The notes beneath the pieces were generated by a model. The model had not been told where the DNA came from. It saw only the letters and a list, made by a program, of their open reading frames with translations, and searched no databases. Source: an uncultured Bartonella sp. (GTDB lineage Bacteria; Pseudomonadota; Alphaproteobacteria; Rhizobiales; Rhizobiaceae). Taken from it: a DNA stretch of 64,000 bases. Location: contig NZ_CAMLFE010000001.1 in NCBI RefSeq assembly GCF_946479275.1, positions 310,001-374,000 of the forward strand. Direction: 5' to 3'. Each line of letters starts with the position of its first letter. Positions within the stretch are counted from its first letter, which is position 1. The translations under genes and the position numbers were made by a program. Positions 47,931 through 58,803 of the stretch are shown in pieces.

Positions 47931-48764
47931 GTGCGAACTTCCAATTCATACATTTCAAAAAGCGGTTCTCCTGAAAAGCAGGACGACTTTGCAGATAAGT
48001 CTATCGAGCGGTTTCACTTCATTGCTTCCAAGACCGAACAAGCTCGAAATTCATTACAAGCTCTGACCGACCGTTACGGGCAATCAACGGTCGATGAAGC
48101 TGATGTCATTGTTGTTCTTGGTGGCGACGGGACGATGCTCGAAGTCCTTCATAACTTTATGAATTCCGGTAAACCGATTTATGGTATGAATCGCGGGTCC
48201 GTTGGTTTTCTTATGAATGAATATCGAATAGCCAATTTGCCACAACGTATAGCCAAGGCACATAAGGAAGACATTAAGCCGCTTAGAATGATTGCAGATT
48301 CCACCTGCGAAGGCCATGTCGAAGCATTGGCAATCAATGAAGTATCGCTTTTTCGTCAATCCTATCAGGCTGCAAAAATCAAGATTAGTATAGATGATAA
48401 GGTAAGGATGGAGGAGCTCAATTGTGACGGGGTGATGGTTGCGACCCCTGCTGGCTCGACTGCTTATAACCTTTCTGCACAAGGGCCTATTTTGCCGCTT
48501 CTTGCACCATTATTGGCACTGACACCTGTCAGTCCGTTCCGCCCGAGACGTTGGCATGGTGCTTTATTGCCGAATTCGGTTACCGTCCGCTTTGATATGC
48601 TCGAATTGAATAAGCGTCCCGTGAATGCTGCAGCAGATAACGTTGAAGTAAAATCTGTAAGTTCGGTCATTATTTCCTTAGCACATGGCGTAAAAGCCTC
48701 TATTTTATTTGATTCCAACCATTCATGGGATGAACGTATATTATCCGAACAATTCCGTTATTAA
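47931..48764 (+). CDS. nadK: NAD kinase
   Basis: NadK phosphorylates NAD to NADP. The protein shows FHFIASKTEQARNSLQALTD at the usual alphaproteobacterial start, the ATP/NAD motif VIVVLGGDGTMLEVLHNF, YGMNRGSVGFLMNEY, NEVSLFR and CDGVMVATPAGSTAYNLSAQ. The start is uncertain. The GTG at 47931 gives 277 residues, about 25 more than relatives, and an upstream TTG is also in frame; no ATG exists before the GGDG motif, so either a rare start is used or the frame begins later with a non-ATG codon. It stands alone before the DEAD-box gene. Confidence 0.93.
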   Translation: MRTSNSYISKSGSPEKQDDFADKSIERFHFIASKTEQARNSLQALTDRYGQSTVDEADVIVVLGGDGTMLEVLHNFMNSGKPIYGMNRGSVGFLMNEYRIANLPQRIAKAHKEDIKPLRMIADSTCEGHVEALAINEVSLFRQSYQAAKIKISIDDKVRMEELNCDGVMVATPAGSTAYNLSAQGPILPLLAPLLALTPVSPFRPRRWHGALLPNSVTVRFDMLELNKRPVNAAADNVEVKSVSSVIISLAHGVKASILFDSNHSWDERILSEQFRY

Positions 48765-48905
48765 GAGCAATACAGGTGAAAACGCCTATCAAAAGACGGT
48801 TTTTGTTGACTTTTTTGTCAATGCACCTTAACGCCTTTATGAGTGGTGTAAATTGGCTGACTTGTCCTGACCATAGTCATAAAAGTTGGGCGAAATAAAG
48901 AAAGA

Positions 48906-50369
48906 GTGATAGCGCCTTTGACCAGTTTCAGTGATTTGGGCCTTTCTGAAAAGGTTCTCAAAGCAGTAAAATCCGTTGGATATAAAGAACCAACACCAAT
49001 TCAACTTGGAGCCATTCCCCACGTATTGAAGCGTGAAGATGTGTTGGGTATTGCCCAAACCGGCACCGGAAAGACAGCGTCTTTTGTGCTCCCCATGCTC
49101 ACGTTACTTGAAAAGGGGCGTGCGAGGGCGCGGATGCCAAGAACGCTTATCCTTGAGCCGACGCGCGAGCTTGCCGCACAAGTGAAGGAAAATTTTGATC
49201 AATACGGTGTCAATCATCACTTGAGTGTGGCACTTCTCATCGGTGGTGTTTCATTTGACGATCAGGATCGCAATCTCGACCGCGGTGCGGATGTTTTGAT
49301 TGCTACCCCCGGACGTCTTCTTGACCATTTTGAACGCGGCAAACTATTGCTGACCGGCGTTGAAATTCTGGTTATAGATGAAGCAGACCGGATGCTTGAT
49401 ATGGGCTTTATTCCTGATATCGAGCATATTTGTAAGCTTATTCCATTTACTCGCCAAACTTTGTTTTTTTCCGCAACGATGGCACCGGAAATTACTAAAT
49501 TGACCGAGCAATTTCTACATAATCCAATCAGGATTGAAATTGCCAGAGCTTCATCGACTGCAACCACTATTACGCAAAAGCTTGTAGCTTCCGGCCGAAA
49601 GCCATGGGAAAAGCGCGCCGTATTACGCGAGGTCATCCATAACGAGGGAGATGACTTAAAAAATGCGATTATCTTTTGTAACCGGAAAAAAGACATTTCG
49701 GAACTCTTCCGCTCGCTTGAGCGACACAATTTCAGCGTCGGTGCGCTTCACGGAGATATGGATCAACGTTCTCGCATGACAATGCTTGCAAATTTCAAGG
49801 ACGGGAAAATCGCTTTACTGGTAGCGTCCGATGTTGCAGCCCGAGGTCTTGATATTCCGGATGTAAGTCACGTTTTCAATTATGATGTTCCTACCCACGC
49901 GGAAGATTATGTACACCGCATCGGACGCACTGGTCGCGCAGGAAAATCCGGTAAAGCTTTTACGATTGTTACAACGGCTGATAAAAAATATGTCGATGCT
50001 ATCGAGAAGATGAGCAATCAGAAAATCGACTGGTATAATGGAGATCTTTCTTCGCTTCGACATGATGCAACAGAAGGCGATACAAAACCCCAAGGAAAGA
50101 ATACAAAATCTTCGCCCTCACAATCAGGAAACAATGACAAGAAGCTTGAAGCTTCTTCGGACAGCAAACAAGTTCGTAACAACCTCGGGAATGCGCCTGC
50201 CACTAAAACAAAGAACAAAGGCTCGGAAGGTCAGCGTCCTTCTGCCGTTGCTGATCGCCCGTTAGCTCCTCAAAAGAAATGTTCTGTCAAATATTCCAAG
50301 GAACCGCCTTCACCGAAAGGCTTTGGAAATGACGTCCCTGCTTTTATGCTGATTGATACAAGAAGCTAA
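48906..50369 (+). CDS. DEAD-box RNA helicase (RhlE-like)
   Basis: This 487-residue ATP-dependent RNA helicase has the ordered motifs of the family: Q motif in YKEPTPIQLGAIP, Walker A AQTGTGKTASF, PTRELA, TPGRLLDHF, the DEAD box in LVIDEADRMLDMGF, SAT in FFSATM, then VASDVAARGLDIPD and YVHRIGRTGRAGKSG. After the two RecA-like domains (to about residue 375) comes a roughly 110-residue low-complexity tail rich in Lys, Ser, Asn and Pro. It starts with GTG preceded by AAAGAAAGA. The family acts in ribosome assembly and RNA decay; RhlE-type helicases also join alphaproteobacterial degradosomes. The exact paralogue is not certain. Confidence 0.93.
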   Translation: MIAPLTSFSDLGLSEKVLKAVKSVGYKEPTPIQLGAIPHVLKREDVLGIAQTGTGKTASFVLPMLTLLEKGRARARMPRTLILEPTRELAAQVKENFDQYGVNHHLSVALLIGGVSFDDQDRNLDRGADVLIATPGRLLDHFERGKLLLTGVEILVIDEADRMLDMGFIPDIEHICKLIPFTRQTLFFSATMAPEITKLTEQFLHNPIRIEIARASSTATTITQKLVASGRKPWEKRAVLREVIHNEGDDLKNAIIFCNRKKDISELFRSLERHNFSVGALHGDMDQRSRMTMLANFKDGKIALLVASDVAARGLDIPDVSHVFNYDVPTHAEDYVHRIGRTGRAGKSGKAFTIVTTADKKYVDAIEKMSNQKIDWYNGDLSSLRHDATEGDTKPQGKNTKSSPSQSGNNDKKLEASSDSKQVRNNLGNAPATKTKNKGSEGQRPSAVADRPLAPQKKCSVKYSKEPPSPKGFGNDVPAFMLIDTRS

Positions 50370-50503
50370 CGAGGCTAATCCACGAGGATGGATCGTCGCT
50401 TACTCATTCATAAACAGTGCGCGGGCTAATACATCGTTGTTGCAATGAGCAATCGCCAGTCTGATTGATAAGTTATCGGGCAATGTGTCGGAATTCTTTA
50501 TAA

Positions 50504-50535
50504 AGCAGGCCGCCTTCTCGAGGCCTGCCTTTTTT
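50504..50535 (+). terminator. Rho-independent terminator after the DEAD-box gene
   Basis: GCAGGCC (50505-50511) pairs with GGCCTGC (50522-50528), followed by CTTTTTT. It lies between the convergent helicase and gltX genes. Confidence 0.9.
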
Positions 50536-50558
50536 GGCAGTTTCTCAGTGAATAAAAT

Positions 50559-51929
50559 TCATGATTGCAATCGCTGAAGAACCTTGGATCTACCCAAAAG
50601 CGGCAATAATGCTGCCATTTCTGGCCCATGATCGAGCCCCGTCAACGCCTGACGCAAGGGCATAAAAAGTGCCCTACCCTTCCGACCGGTGGCTTTTTTC
50701 AATGCGTCGGTCCAGACTTTCCAGCTTGCCTCATCAATTTCACCTTCCGGCAAAAATGTCGCAGATTGCCGGACGTAATCTCGGTCTTCGGCTGAAACCG
50801 TTTTGAAGGATTCGTCTCTTTCCAATCTATTCCACCAATCTTTGGTGTCGTTGACTTTATCGATATTGCCTCTTACCGCATACCAGAATGGCGACGCATC
50901 TTTTCCCTTTATACCTAACTTATCCAGCCGGTCTTTGACATCGTCAAATTCAAGCGTATGCACGATATGCTTGTTAAGGGTCAACAAATCGGCCGGATCG
51001 AATTTTGCCGAGGACTTTGATGCAGATGCAAGATCAAAACGTTGAAGGAGCTCTTGTTGATTTAGGCATGCCGTCACGTTTTCCGAAGTACCTATCAATA
51101 CGGCGAGCGACTCGACAGCCATAGGTTCGAAACCTTCTTCTCGCAACGAACGTATAGACAAATCACCTTTACGCTTTGAAAGCCCTTCACCCGAAATTGT
51201 CGTGAGAAGATTAATATGGCCGAATGTCGGTGCTTTTGCACCAAGAGCCTCGAAAATCGCAATTTGTACACCCGTATTAGTGACATGGTCGTCACCACGG
51301 ATGATATGGGTGATTCCCATGTCAATATCATCAACTACAGATGGTAATGTATAAAGGTAGCTTCCATCCTCGCGAATAAGAATCGGATCCGACATTGAGG
51401 CAAGATCAATTGTTTGAGGCCCGCGAACCACATCATCCCAATGGACATCCGTACGTTTTGTTTTGAACGGATCAGTATCAAAATTGGGAAGCTTGAAGCG
51501 CCAATGGGGCTTGCGTCCTTCCTCTTCAAAAGCTTTAATTTCCTCCGGCGTAAGTTTTAAAGATTCACGTCCATAAATCGGAGGAAGTTTACGTGACAGC
51601 CGAATTTTACGCCGTCTTTCAAGTTCTTCCTGTGTCTCATAACAAGGATAAAGCAGACCTTGCTGTTTCAAATTTTTGACCACGTCATTGTAGCGGTCAA
51701 ATCTTTTGGATTGATAATAGATCTCATCCGGCTTGATCATTAGCCAATTAAGGTCAACGCCTATTCCATCAATATATTCCTGTTTGGACCGTTCGATATC
51801 TGTATCATCGAAACGCAAAACGTATTTGCCTTTTTTCGCTTTGGCAAATAACCAATTGAACAAAGCAATTCTCGTATTTCCGATGTGTATGTAACCTGTA
51901 GGTGATGGTGCGAAACGAACTTTTATCAT
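50559..51929 (-). CDS. gltX: Glutamyl-tRNA synthetase (first of two)
   Basis: This class I synthetase of 456 residues attaches glutamate to tRNA. Motifs are [20 protein letters not shown] (HIGH equivalent HIGN), [31 protein letters not shown] and [13 protein letters not shown] (KMSKS equivalent). It is only distantly similar to the other gltX at 62454; many alphaproteobacteria have two, one of which may serve mainly tRNA-Gln, later amidated by GatCAB. Which does what cannot be decided from sequence alone. It follows nadE by nine bases, so the two are probably cotranscribed. Confidence 0.95.
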   Translation of the reverse strand: MIKVRFAPSPTGYIHIGNTRIALFNWLFAKAKKGKYVLRFDDTDIERSKQEYIDGIGVDLNWLMIKPDEIYYQSKRFDRYNDVVKNLKQQGLLYPCYETQEELERRRKIRLSRKLPPIYGRESLKLTPEEIKAFEEEGRKPHWRFKLPNFDTDPFKTKRTDVHWDDVVRGPQTIDLASMSDPILIREDGSYLYTLPSVVDDIDMGITHIIRGDDHVTNTGVQIAIFEALGAKAPTFGHINLLTTISGEGLSKRKGDLSIRSLREEGFEPMAVESLAVLIGTSENVTACLNQQELLQRFDLASASKSSAKFDPADLLTLNKHIVHTLEFDDVKDRLDKLGIKGKDASPFWYAVRGNIDKVNDTKDWWNRLERDESFKTVSAEDRDYVRQSATFLPEGEIDEASWKVWTDALKKATGRKGRALFMPLRQALTGLDHGPEMAALLPLLGRSKVLQRLQS

Positions 51930-51938
51930 AAATATAAC

Positions 51939-53615
51939 TCAATTTTTATCGCGGAAACGATTGGTAATAGGATAGCGGCGATCACGACCGAAATTCTTGT
52001 GACTGATTTTCACACCAGGGGCTGATTGGCGTCTTTTATATTCGGATACATAAAGAAGATGTTCGACCTTTTGGACCAAATCCCTTGGATGTCCACGTTT
52101 AACAATCTCTGAAACACTCATCTCTTCATCAACAAGACAACGCAAAATATCATCCAGTACCGGATATGGTGGAAGTGAATCTTCATCTTTCTGGTTTTCA
52201 CGCAATTCAGCCGTTGGTGCCTTATCTATAATATTTTGAGGGATAACCGCTGCTTTCGGCCCCAAGCCATTTGCGGGAAAATGGTTATTGCGCCAATTTG
52301 AAAGCCCGTAAACCTGCATTTTATAAATATCTTTTATCGGATTGAACCCGCCGTTCATATCACCATAGAGCGTAGCATAGCCGACAGACATTTCGGATTT
52401 GTTTCCGGTAGTAACAACCATTGCACCGAATTTGTTGGATACAGCCATCAAAATGGTGCCACGTGTGCGGCTTTGTAAATTTTCTTCGGTGGTATCAACT
52501 GCCGTTCCCCGAAAGAGCGCTCGCAAAGCTTGTTCAAACCCTTCCACAGGTTTCGCTATAGGTACCGTGTCATATCGGCAACCGAGCATTTTTGCGCATT
52601 CTTCCGCATCTTTTATCGATTGAGAGGACGTGTAATTATAGGGAAGCATGATTGCATGAACCCGTTCCGGTCCGAGTGCATCCGTTGCAATGGCAGCGCA
52701 TAAGGCTGAATCAATGCCGCCGGAAAGGCCTAAAACGACGCTTTTGAAGCGATTTTTATTGACATAATCGCCAAATCCCAAAACACAAGCCTGATAGTCA
52801 GCTGCAGTATCATGAAGCAACTTTTCTTGCGGACCTGAAACACAAGACCATTTTCCGTTCTGTTTCTGCCAATGACTGAATGCCAACTCGCTTTGGAAAT
52901 GTTTCATTTGAAAAGCGAGTGCACCATTTGCATTAAACGCGAAAGAACCACCATCAAAAACAAGTTCATCCTGGCCGCCTATTTCATTTGCATAGACAAT
53001 CGGTAAAGATGATTTCAGCACTTGTTTTTTGACAACTTCATATCTCAATTCCGGTTTTTCACGATCATAAGGAGAACCGTTGGGAACAAGTATAATTTCG
53101 GCTCCGTTTTCGGCAAGTCGCGCTGCAACTTCGTCGTCATTCCAGATATCTTCACAGATCGGCAAACCGATCTTGATCCCGCGAAACCCGACCGGTTTCG
53201 GACGAGGTCCCGCCGAAAAAACACGCTTTTCGTCAAATTCGCTATAATTCGGAAGATCGAATTTCAAGCGTTCAGCAACGATCTGTCCACCATCAAGAAC
53301 AACCGCAGCGTTATAGACACGCCCCTTACGACGTATCGGTACGCCGACAATAATACCGCTTCCCGTAGCCGTCGCCAACGCAAGCTTAGCCAATGCTTTT
53401 TCACAAGTTTCAATAAACGAAGGTTTTAAAACCAAGTCTTCAGGAGGATAACCGCTAATAAAAAGCTCGGTAAATAACAGAAGATGAGCGCCAGCCTCAC
53501 TCGCTTGGCTATGGGCTTGCAAGGCAAGATTCAAATTGCCTTCTATATCGCCAACAACGGGATTAAATTGTGCCACAGCGAGCGTCAGATCATTTTCTAT
53601 CAGCTTTTTGGTCAT
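51939..53615 (-). CDS. nadE: Glutamine-dependent NAD+ synthetase
   Basis: NadE amidates nicotinic acid adenine dinucleotide to NAD, the last step of NAD synthesis. The 558-residue protein has an N-terminal nitrilase-like amidotransferase domain (about 10-270) with glutamate in LLFTELFISGYPPEDL, lysine in AERLKFDLPNYSEFDEKRVF and cysteine in IGLPICEDIWND. The C-terminal synthetase domain carries the ATP loop VLGLSGGIDSALCAAI, then TGNKSEMSVGYATLYGDMNG and DEDSLPPYPVLDDIL. It is the two-domain type that uses glutamine. The gltX gene follows nine bases later. Confidence 0.97.
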   Translation of the reverse strand: MTKKLIENDLTLAVAQFNPVVGDIEGNLNLALQAHSQASEAGAHLLLFTELFISGYPPEDLVLKPSFIETCEKALAKLALATATGSGIIVGVPIRRKGRVYNAAVVLDGGQIVAERLKFDLPNYSEFDEKRVFSAGPRPKPVGFRGIKIGLPICEDIWNDDEVAARLAENGAEIILVPNGSPYDREKPELRYEVVKKQVLKSSLPIVYANEIGGQDELVFDGGSFAFNANGALAFQMKHFQSELAFSHWQKQNGKWSCVSGPQEKLLHDTAADYQACVLGFGDYVNKNRFKSVVLGLSGGIDSALCAAIATDALGPERVHAIMLPYNYTSSQSIKDAEECAKMLGCRYDTVPIAKPVEGFEQALRALFRGTAVDTTEENLQSRTRGTILMAVSNKFGAMVVTTGNKSEMSVGYATLYGDMNGGFNPIKDIYKMQVYGLSNWRNNHFPANGLGPKAAVIPQNIIDKAPTAELRENQKDEDSLPPYPVLDDILRCLVDEEMSVSEIVKRGHPRDLVQKVEHLLYVSEYKRRQSAPGVKISHKNFGRDRRYPITNRFRDKN

Positions 53616-53659
53616 GTTCCTGATTTAACCCGTCACCGTTCTACTTGCAATGTCATATA

Positions 53660-54013
53660 TTAAACGAAAAACAACGTTTTTAACATGACAGCTATCCATA
53701 TACATATCGTTAAAACTATAGACAGAAGCACGGCCAACGAGCCTGCATCTTTGGCTATTTTGATATCTTTCCTATAATCTCGGGTAATAGCATTGCAACA
53801 AGCTTCGATAGCAGTATTGAGTACTTCTACAATAATAACAAACAGGATAGAGCCTGTCAGTAGAAGAAAGCTTCCCCAATCTTTTGTTACAAAAAATGCA
53901 ACCGGAATAGAAATGACAAAAAGAACCGCTTCTTGGATGACAGCCTTTTCATATGTCAATAAATATTTAAGCGCATGAAGGGAATTCAGAAATGCTTTGA
54001 ATATTCGCTCCAT
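53660..54013 (-). CDS. dgkA: Diacylglycerol kinase
   Basis: DgkA is a small inner-membrane enzyme that phosphorylates diacylglycerol produced by phosphoglycerol or phosphoethanolamine transfer from lipids. The 117-residue protein has three membrane segments (about 28-44, 48-66 and 93-113) and the catalytic signature EVLNTAIEACCNAITRDYRK followed by IKIAKDAGSLAVLLS, with the conserved glutamates and aspartate. It lies 36 bases downstream of the DAHP synthase gene on the same strand. Confidence 0.93.
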   Translation of the reverse strand: MERIFKAFLNSLHALKYLLTYEKAVIQEAVLFVISIPVAFFVTKDWGSFLLLTGSILFVIIVEVLNTAIEACCNAITRDYRKDIKIAKDAGSLAVLLSIVLTICIWIAVMLKTLFFV

Positions 54014-54049
54014 GCGCTCACCATTCAGTTTTAAAAACTGCTTTCACAT

Positions 54050-55429
54050 TCAATTGTGGGTAGAAGCTTGTTTGGTCTCGGCATCCCGTTCTTTCTTCAA
54101 CAATTCTGCAACGAGAAATGCCAATTCAAGAGCCTGATCGGCATTAAGTCTCGGGTCACAATGTGTATGATAACGATCGGAAAGGTGATCAGCCGAAATA
54201 GCGTGTGCTCCACCTGTACATTCAGTTACATCGCGACCGGTCATTTCGATATGGATGCCACCAGGATATGTTCCTTCTGCATGGTGAACAGCAAAGAAAT
54301 TTTCAACTTCTTTCAGGATCCGCTCGAACGGACGAGTTTTGTAACCGTTTGCAGTAATCGTATTGCCATGCATAGGATCACACGACCAAACCACTTTTTT
54401 GCCTTCGCGTTCGACAGCACGAATAAGCTGCGGCAAATGGTCTTCAACTTTATCATATCCGAACCGAGCAATCAGGGTAAGTCTTCCCGGCTCGTTTTCA
54501 GGATTGAGAATATCGATCAACTTCAATAGATCGTCAGGATCAAGTGATGGTCCACATTTAAGCCCGATCGGATTTTTGATGCCCCGACAATATTCGACAT
54601 GGGCATAGTCGGCTTGACGGGTCCGATCTCCAATCCAGAGCATATGTCCCGACGTTGCATACCAATCGCCAGAGGTTGAATCAACACGGGTCAAAGCCTC
54701 TTCATAACCAAGAAGAAGTCCTTCATGGCTTGTATAGAATGATGTCTCGCGTAATGACGAATTTGTTTTGGCCGTTATACCGATTGCCCTCATAAAGTCC
54801 ATGGTTTCGGAAATACGTTGTGCAAGCTTGCTATAACGCTCGCCTTGCGGGCTATTAGCAATAAAACCCAACATCCATTTATGAACATTGTCGAGATTGG
54901 CATAACCGCCTTGTGCAAAAGCACGCAACAAATTGAGTGTTGCAGCCGATTGTCTGTAAACTTCCGACATACGCTGCGGATCAGGTGTACGGGATTCCGC
55001 ATTGAATTCTATCCCGTTGATAATATCGCCGCGATATGACGGCAACGTTACACCATTTTTTGTTTCCGTGTCAGAAGACCGCGGCTTTGCAAACTGGCCG
55101 GCAATGCGCCCCACTTTCACGACCGGCTTTGAAGCGCCGAATGTTAAAGCAATTGCCATTTGTAAAAAGACACGGAAAAAATCGCGGATATTATCGGCTT
55201 CATGTTCTGCGAAGCTTTCTGCACAATCACCGCCCTGCAGCAGAAACGCCTTACCTTCGGCAACTTGAGCCAGTTCATGTTTCAAATTACGCGCTTCGCC
55301 GGCAAATACCAAAGGTGGATAACGGCGCAGTTCACTCTCGACATGAGCCAATGCGACAGGGTCAGGATAGGTCGGTACCTGCTTGATCGGTTTTGATCTC
55401 CAAGATGCAGGCGTCCAGTTTTTAGTCAT
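54050..55429 (-). CDS. 3-deoxy-7-phosphoheptulonate synthase, class II
   Basis: This enzyme condenses phosphoenolpyruvate and erythrose-4-phosphate in the first step of the shikimate pathway. The 459-residue protein is the class II (plant-like, AroA_II) type: [33 protein letters not shown] with its metal cysteine, [80 protein letters not shown] and [20 protein letters not shown]. The length is normal. It precedes dgkA by 36 bases, and these may share a transcript. It is usually called aroG or aroF, a matter of naming only. Confidence 0.97.
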   Translation of the reverse strand: MTKNWTPASWRSKPIKQVPTYPDPVALAHVESELRRYPPLVFAGEARNLKHELAQVAEGKAFLLQGGDCAESFAEHEADNIRDFFRVFLQMAIALTFGASKPVVKVGRIAGQFAKPRSSDTETKNGVTLPSYRGDIINGIEFNAESRTPDPQRMSEVYRQSAATLNLLRAFAQGGYANLDNVHKWMLGFIANSPQGERYSKLAQRISETMDFMRAIGITAKTNSSLRETSFYTSHEGLLLGYEEALTRVDSTSGDWYATSGHMLWIGDRTRQADYAHVEYCRGIKNPIGLKCGPSLDPDDLLKLIDILNPENEPGRLTLIARFGYDKVEDHLPQLIRAVEREGKKVVWSCDPMHGNTITANGYKTRPFERILKEVENFFAVHHAEGTYPGGIHIEMTGRDVTECTGGAHAISADHLSDRYHTHCDPRLNADQALELAFLVAELLKKERDAETKQASTHN

Positions 55430-55624
55430 TATTATCTCACTTCACGGTATAAAATATAGCTCCGGTGTTATTTCATGCAGAACAATGATTATTCGGCATA
55501 AAATTCATCCGACTGGTTCTGATATAAACAGAAATGCTATTCAAAGCCAAGTTGCTGCTTTCACTCACAACACAATAAATGTGCTTGAAATATTATACAA
55601 CTTTCCGCTCTTCAATTTCATCTT

Positions 55625-57013
55625 TTAATTCAATTTTTTCCCATTTTCATAAACGTAACTCGGCTGATACATGGTGACCAGTTCTTCCGAAGCCGTCGGA
55701 TGAAGTGCCATAGTTCTGTCAAATACATCTTTTGTCAATTTGCCTTTCAGCGAAACGCCGAGAAGTTGAGCCATTTCAGCAGCACCGTGACCTAATATAT
55801 GTGCACCGACCACAATCCGGGACTCGCCGTCGACAATAAGCTTGGTAAGCATTTTTTCGTTGTTTCCCGAAAGCGTGTTGCGCATGGGTCTGAAAAGAGC
55901 ACGATAGACTTCAACGCGTTGAAATTTCTTTACTGCCTCTTCTTCGGTCAACCCTACTGTACCAATCTCCGGTTGGGAAAATACAGCTGTAGCGATAAGC
56001 TCGTGATCAGGTGCAACAGAATTATTTTTGAAAACTGTTTCGATAAAACACATCGCTTCATGTATAGCGACTGGCGTCAATTGTATGCGATCCGTGACAT
56101 CGCCCACTGCCCAGATATTAGCCGCTGTTGTTTTCATAAATTTGTCGACAATAACCGCATGGCGAGAATTGCACTGTACTCCCGCTTTGTCGAGATTTAG
56201 CCCCTCAGTATTGGGTGAACGCCCCAACGCCAACATCACTTTACCTACCTTCAATGTCTCTCCCGAGGTGAGTTTTACATTAAAGGCGCCACCTTGTTTT
56301 TCTACACTTTCAATTGTTGAATTATAAATAATGCGAATGCCTTTTGCCTGCATGGCATCATTCAACAATTGCCGCAAATCTGCATCAAACTTGCGCAAAA
56401 TAAGGTCACCGCGATAGACCAGCGTCGTGTGCACACCGAGTCCGTGAAAAATATTGGCAAATTCGACGGCAATATACCCGCCACCAGCAATCACAATCGA
56501 TTCTGGCAATTCATCAAGGTTGAAAGCCTCGTTCGAGCTGATGCAGAATTCATGGCCGGCAATCTCTGAATGACTCGTGACGTGCCCACCTGTTGCGATA
56601 AGTATTTTATCCGCGGTTACATGCTCGCCGGTTTTTTCTATCTTCAGTGTGTGTTCATCAACAAAAACAACACGGCTTTCGAAAACTTTCACATGATTAA
56701 TATCAAGGCCTTTCCGATACAGTCCCTCGAGTCTCGATATTTCTTTATTTTTAGCGTCCAGAAGTTTTTTCCAATCAAAATCGACTTTATCGACGCTCCA
56801 GCCAAATCCTCTACTATCCTTGAATTCTCCAGAATATTGGGACGCATAAACAAAAAGCTTCTTGGGCACACAACCTCGAATGACGCAAGTTCCCCCCATT
56901 CTGTATTCTTCCGCAATAGCCACTTTTTTCCCAAGGGCTCCTGCCAAGCGCGCTGCGCGAACGCCACCCGAACCACCACCTATTACAAATAAATCAAAAT
57001 CATATGATGACAC
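55625..57013 (-). CDS. gor: Glutathione-disulfide reductase
   Basis: Gor keeps glutathione reduced using NADPH and FAD. The 462-residue protein has the FAD motif FVIGGGSGGVRAARLAG, the redox disulfide C43-x4-C48 in GGTCVIRGCVPKKL, the NADPH site VIAGGGYIAVEFANIFHGLG, WAVGDVTDRIQLTPVAIHEA and the C-terminal dimer-interface active site MALHPTASEELVTMY. Start is a GTG at 57013 with AAGGA eight bases upstream. It lies downstream of the DUF2059 and rpiA genes on the same strand, a conserved order in Hyphomicrobiales, but a terminator separates them. Confidence 0.96.
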   Translation of the reverse strand: MSSYDFDLFVIGGGSGGVRAARLAGALGKKVAIAEEYRMGGTCVIRGCVPKKLFVYASQYSGEFKDSRGFGWSVDKVDFDWKKLLDAKNKEISRLEGLYRKGLDINHVKVFESRVVFVDEHTLKIEKTGEHVTADKILIATGGHVTSHSEIAGHEFCISSNEAFNLDELPESIVIAGGGYIAVEFANIFHGLGVHTTLVYRGDLILRKFDADLRQLLNDAMQAKGIRIIYNSTIESVEKQGGAFNVKLTSGETLKVGKVMLALGRSPNTEGLNLDKAGVQCNSRHAVIVDKFMKTTAANIWAVGDVTDRIQLTPVAIHEAMCFIETVFKNNSVAPDHELIATAVFSQPEIGTVGLTEEEAVKKFQRVEVYRALFRPMRNTLSGNNEKMLTKLIVDGESRIVVGAHILGHGAAEMAQLLGVSLKGKLTKDVFDRTMALHPTASEELVTMYQPSYVYENGKKLN

Positions 57014-57147
57014 AGGCTGTTCCTTTCGCTTAGACTTCTCAGACAGTTATTTTAACCGTTCAATCTTCGATATGGTGAAAGCTTATCCGAATTATAAGCC
57101 AATAAAACGTGATCCACTTTCAACAATTGAAGGAATACTCGAATTTA

Positions 57148-57191
57148 AAAATTTTGCAAAAAAATGGCGGCTCAATATGCCGCCATTTTTA
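57148..57191 (-). terminator. Rho-independent terminator after the DUF2059 gene
   Basis: AAAAATGGCGGC (57161-57172) and GCCGCCATTTTT (57180-57191) form a 12-bp perfect stem with a seven-base loop. On the minus strand the hairpin runs into TTTTTGCAAAATTTTT. It ends transcription before gor. Confidence 0.93.
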
Positions 57192-57209
57192 AAAATCACC
57201 AAAACGTTA

Positions 57210-57791
57210 TTATTGAGCAGGAACCGGCGCTTTTGGTTTTGCACTTGAAGGCGCTGCCGGCGCGGTCGGAGCAGCATGCTTTTGAGCGCCAACCTTTTGT
57301 GCCATTGCTTTACCAACGTTTGTTGCCAAATCCTGAGCAACGCCCTGACGCCATACATCATAGGCCGAAAGGATATCGCGCGCAGCAACCGGACCTTCTG
57401 TCAACAATTTTTTACCGGTTTCCGATGAATAGAAAGCGGTAATCTGATCCAGTTCGGCTTGAGAAAAATGCTTGGCGTATGCGCGTGCAGCTTCTTTTTC
57501 AAGATCAGCGCGACGTTTAACCAAAGCCATTGCCTGCTCGTCAACAGTATCAGAAATGACATTCGCAAGATTAGGATCTTTACGCATCAATTCGTCCTTG
57601 AGATCACGAGCCGTACTTGGCAAAAATTCGTCAAATTGGTCGGTTGCGTGGATTGCTGCAATTGCTTTTTGAGCTGATTGCAACTGGGCATCGCTAATAT
57701 CATCAGCATAGGCCATGTTGACGCCCATACTAAAAATTGCGACTGTTCCCAAGGTTGCAGCAAGGCGGCGGATGGAAAATGCCGTGTTCAT
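57210..57791 (-). CDS. DUF2059 exported protein
   Basis: This 193-residue protein has a signal peptide (about residues 1-29, ending AYA) and a helical DUF2059 domain, recognised from LEKEAARAYAKHFSQAELDQ followed by ITAFYSSETGKKLLTEGP. The final 30 residues are Ala/Pro/Lys-rich low complexity. The domain occurs in periplasmic proteins of unknown function. It lies 81 bases after rpiA on the same strand and ends at a strong terminator. This arrangement is common in Hyphomicrobiales. Confidence 0.9.
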   Translation of the reverse strand: MNTAFSIRRLAATLGTVAIFSMGVNMAYADDISDAQLQSAQKAIAAIHATDQFDEFLPSTARDLKDELMRKDPNLANVISDTVDEQAMALVKRRADLEKEAARAYAKHFSQAELDQITAFYSSETGKKLLTEGPVAARDILSAYDVWRQGVAQDLATNVGKAMAQKVGAQKHAAPTAPAAPSSAKPKAPVPAQ

Positions 57792-57872
57792 TCAGTGATT
57801 ACTCCATAATTGTGGTCAATTATTCTTAGCCATTTTTTTCGTCAAGAATATACCGATAAAAAGACATTTACT

Positions 57873-58577
57873 CTAAAAATTCGACGGTTCCAAAACTTTT
57901 ATTTCACCATTAGCCATAGCAACCACCGATTTCTTTGCCAAATTCAAAAACAAACCGTGTTCGACGACACCCGGTATCGAAAAAAGTGCTTTGGAAAGTC
58001 TTTCTGGATCAGAAATGCGGCCAAATGATGCATCAAGAATAAAATGTCCGCCATCAGTTACAAAAGTTTTGTCATCTCTAGCGCGTAGCTTAATATTCGG
58101 AACAAGCTCAAGACGGTCTGCTACTTTTATAATTGCTTCTCTGGTTGCTTCAAGTCCGAAAGGATTAATTTCTATCGGCAGAGGAAAAGCGCCAAGTGTT
58201 TTCACCAACTTCGAGCTGTCGGCAATAACCAACATTTGTGAGGACGCAAATGCCACAATCTTCTCTCTGAGCAGTGCTCCACCACCACCTTTTATAAGGG
58301 CAAGATGAGGGCCGATTTCATCAGCGCCATCAATATCGAGATCAAGGTGAGGTGTTTCATCCAGTGTGGCAACAGGTATTCCAAGCTCATGACACAATTT
58401 TTCAGAGCGTTTCGAGGTTGCAACGCCTGTAATGTGCAATCCAGCTTTGACCCGCTCTGCGAGAAGCCGGATAAATTCATTGGCAGTAGACCCCGTACCA
58501 ATTCCCAATCTCATCCCGTCTTCGACAAATTCGACAGCTTTCGCTGCGGCGACTTTTTTTAACTCCAATGAATCCAT
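57873..58577 (-). CDS. rpiA: Ribose-5-phosphate isomerase A
   Basis: RpiA interconverts ribose-5-phosphate and ribulose-5-phosphate in the pentose phosphate pathway. The 234-residue protein shows the phosphate loop [17 protein letters not shown], the conserved [20 protein letters not shown] with catalytic aspartates, [17 protein letters not shown]-like [13 protein letters not shown], and [15 protein letters not shown]. The ATG at 58577 is preceded by GGAAAAC. It is the first gene of a unit with the DUF2059 gene and is divergent from bfd. Confidence 0.97.
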   Translation of the reverse strand: MDSLELKKVAAAKAVEFVEDGMRLGIGTGSTANEFIRLLAERVKAGLHITGVATSKRSEKLCHELGIPVATLDETPHLDLDIDGADEIGPHLALIKGGGGALLREKIVAFASSQMLVIADSSKLVKTLGAFPLPIEINPFGLEATREAIIKVADRLELVPNIKLRARDDKTFVTDGGHFILDASFGRISDPERLSKALFSIPGVVEHGLFLNLAKKSVVAMANGEIKVLEPSNF

Positions 58578-58803
58578 CGTGATCTGTTTTCCAAGAAAAT
58601 GTTCCTACCTCTTACGTATTGGCTAAAAAATTGCAATTGTCATATGCGTAAAAACCGTCATTTTTATCAGAATTAAAGCTTTATACCCTGATTTTATAGT
58701 TGATAAAAAATATCTAGTTTCAGGTTGATTTTCGTTTTAAAGCTTCATATGTTTGTCATGTTTTATGTGAGTCGTATGGATTAATTGCATTTGGTTGTCG
58801 ATA

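Noticed and set aside
58671-58745. Two TTAAAGCTT copies upstream of bfd as an iron operator
   Set aside because: The motif is short, AT-rich and does not match Irr, RirA or Fur-type consensus patterns.
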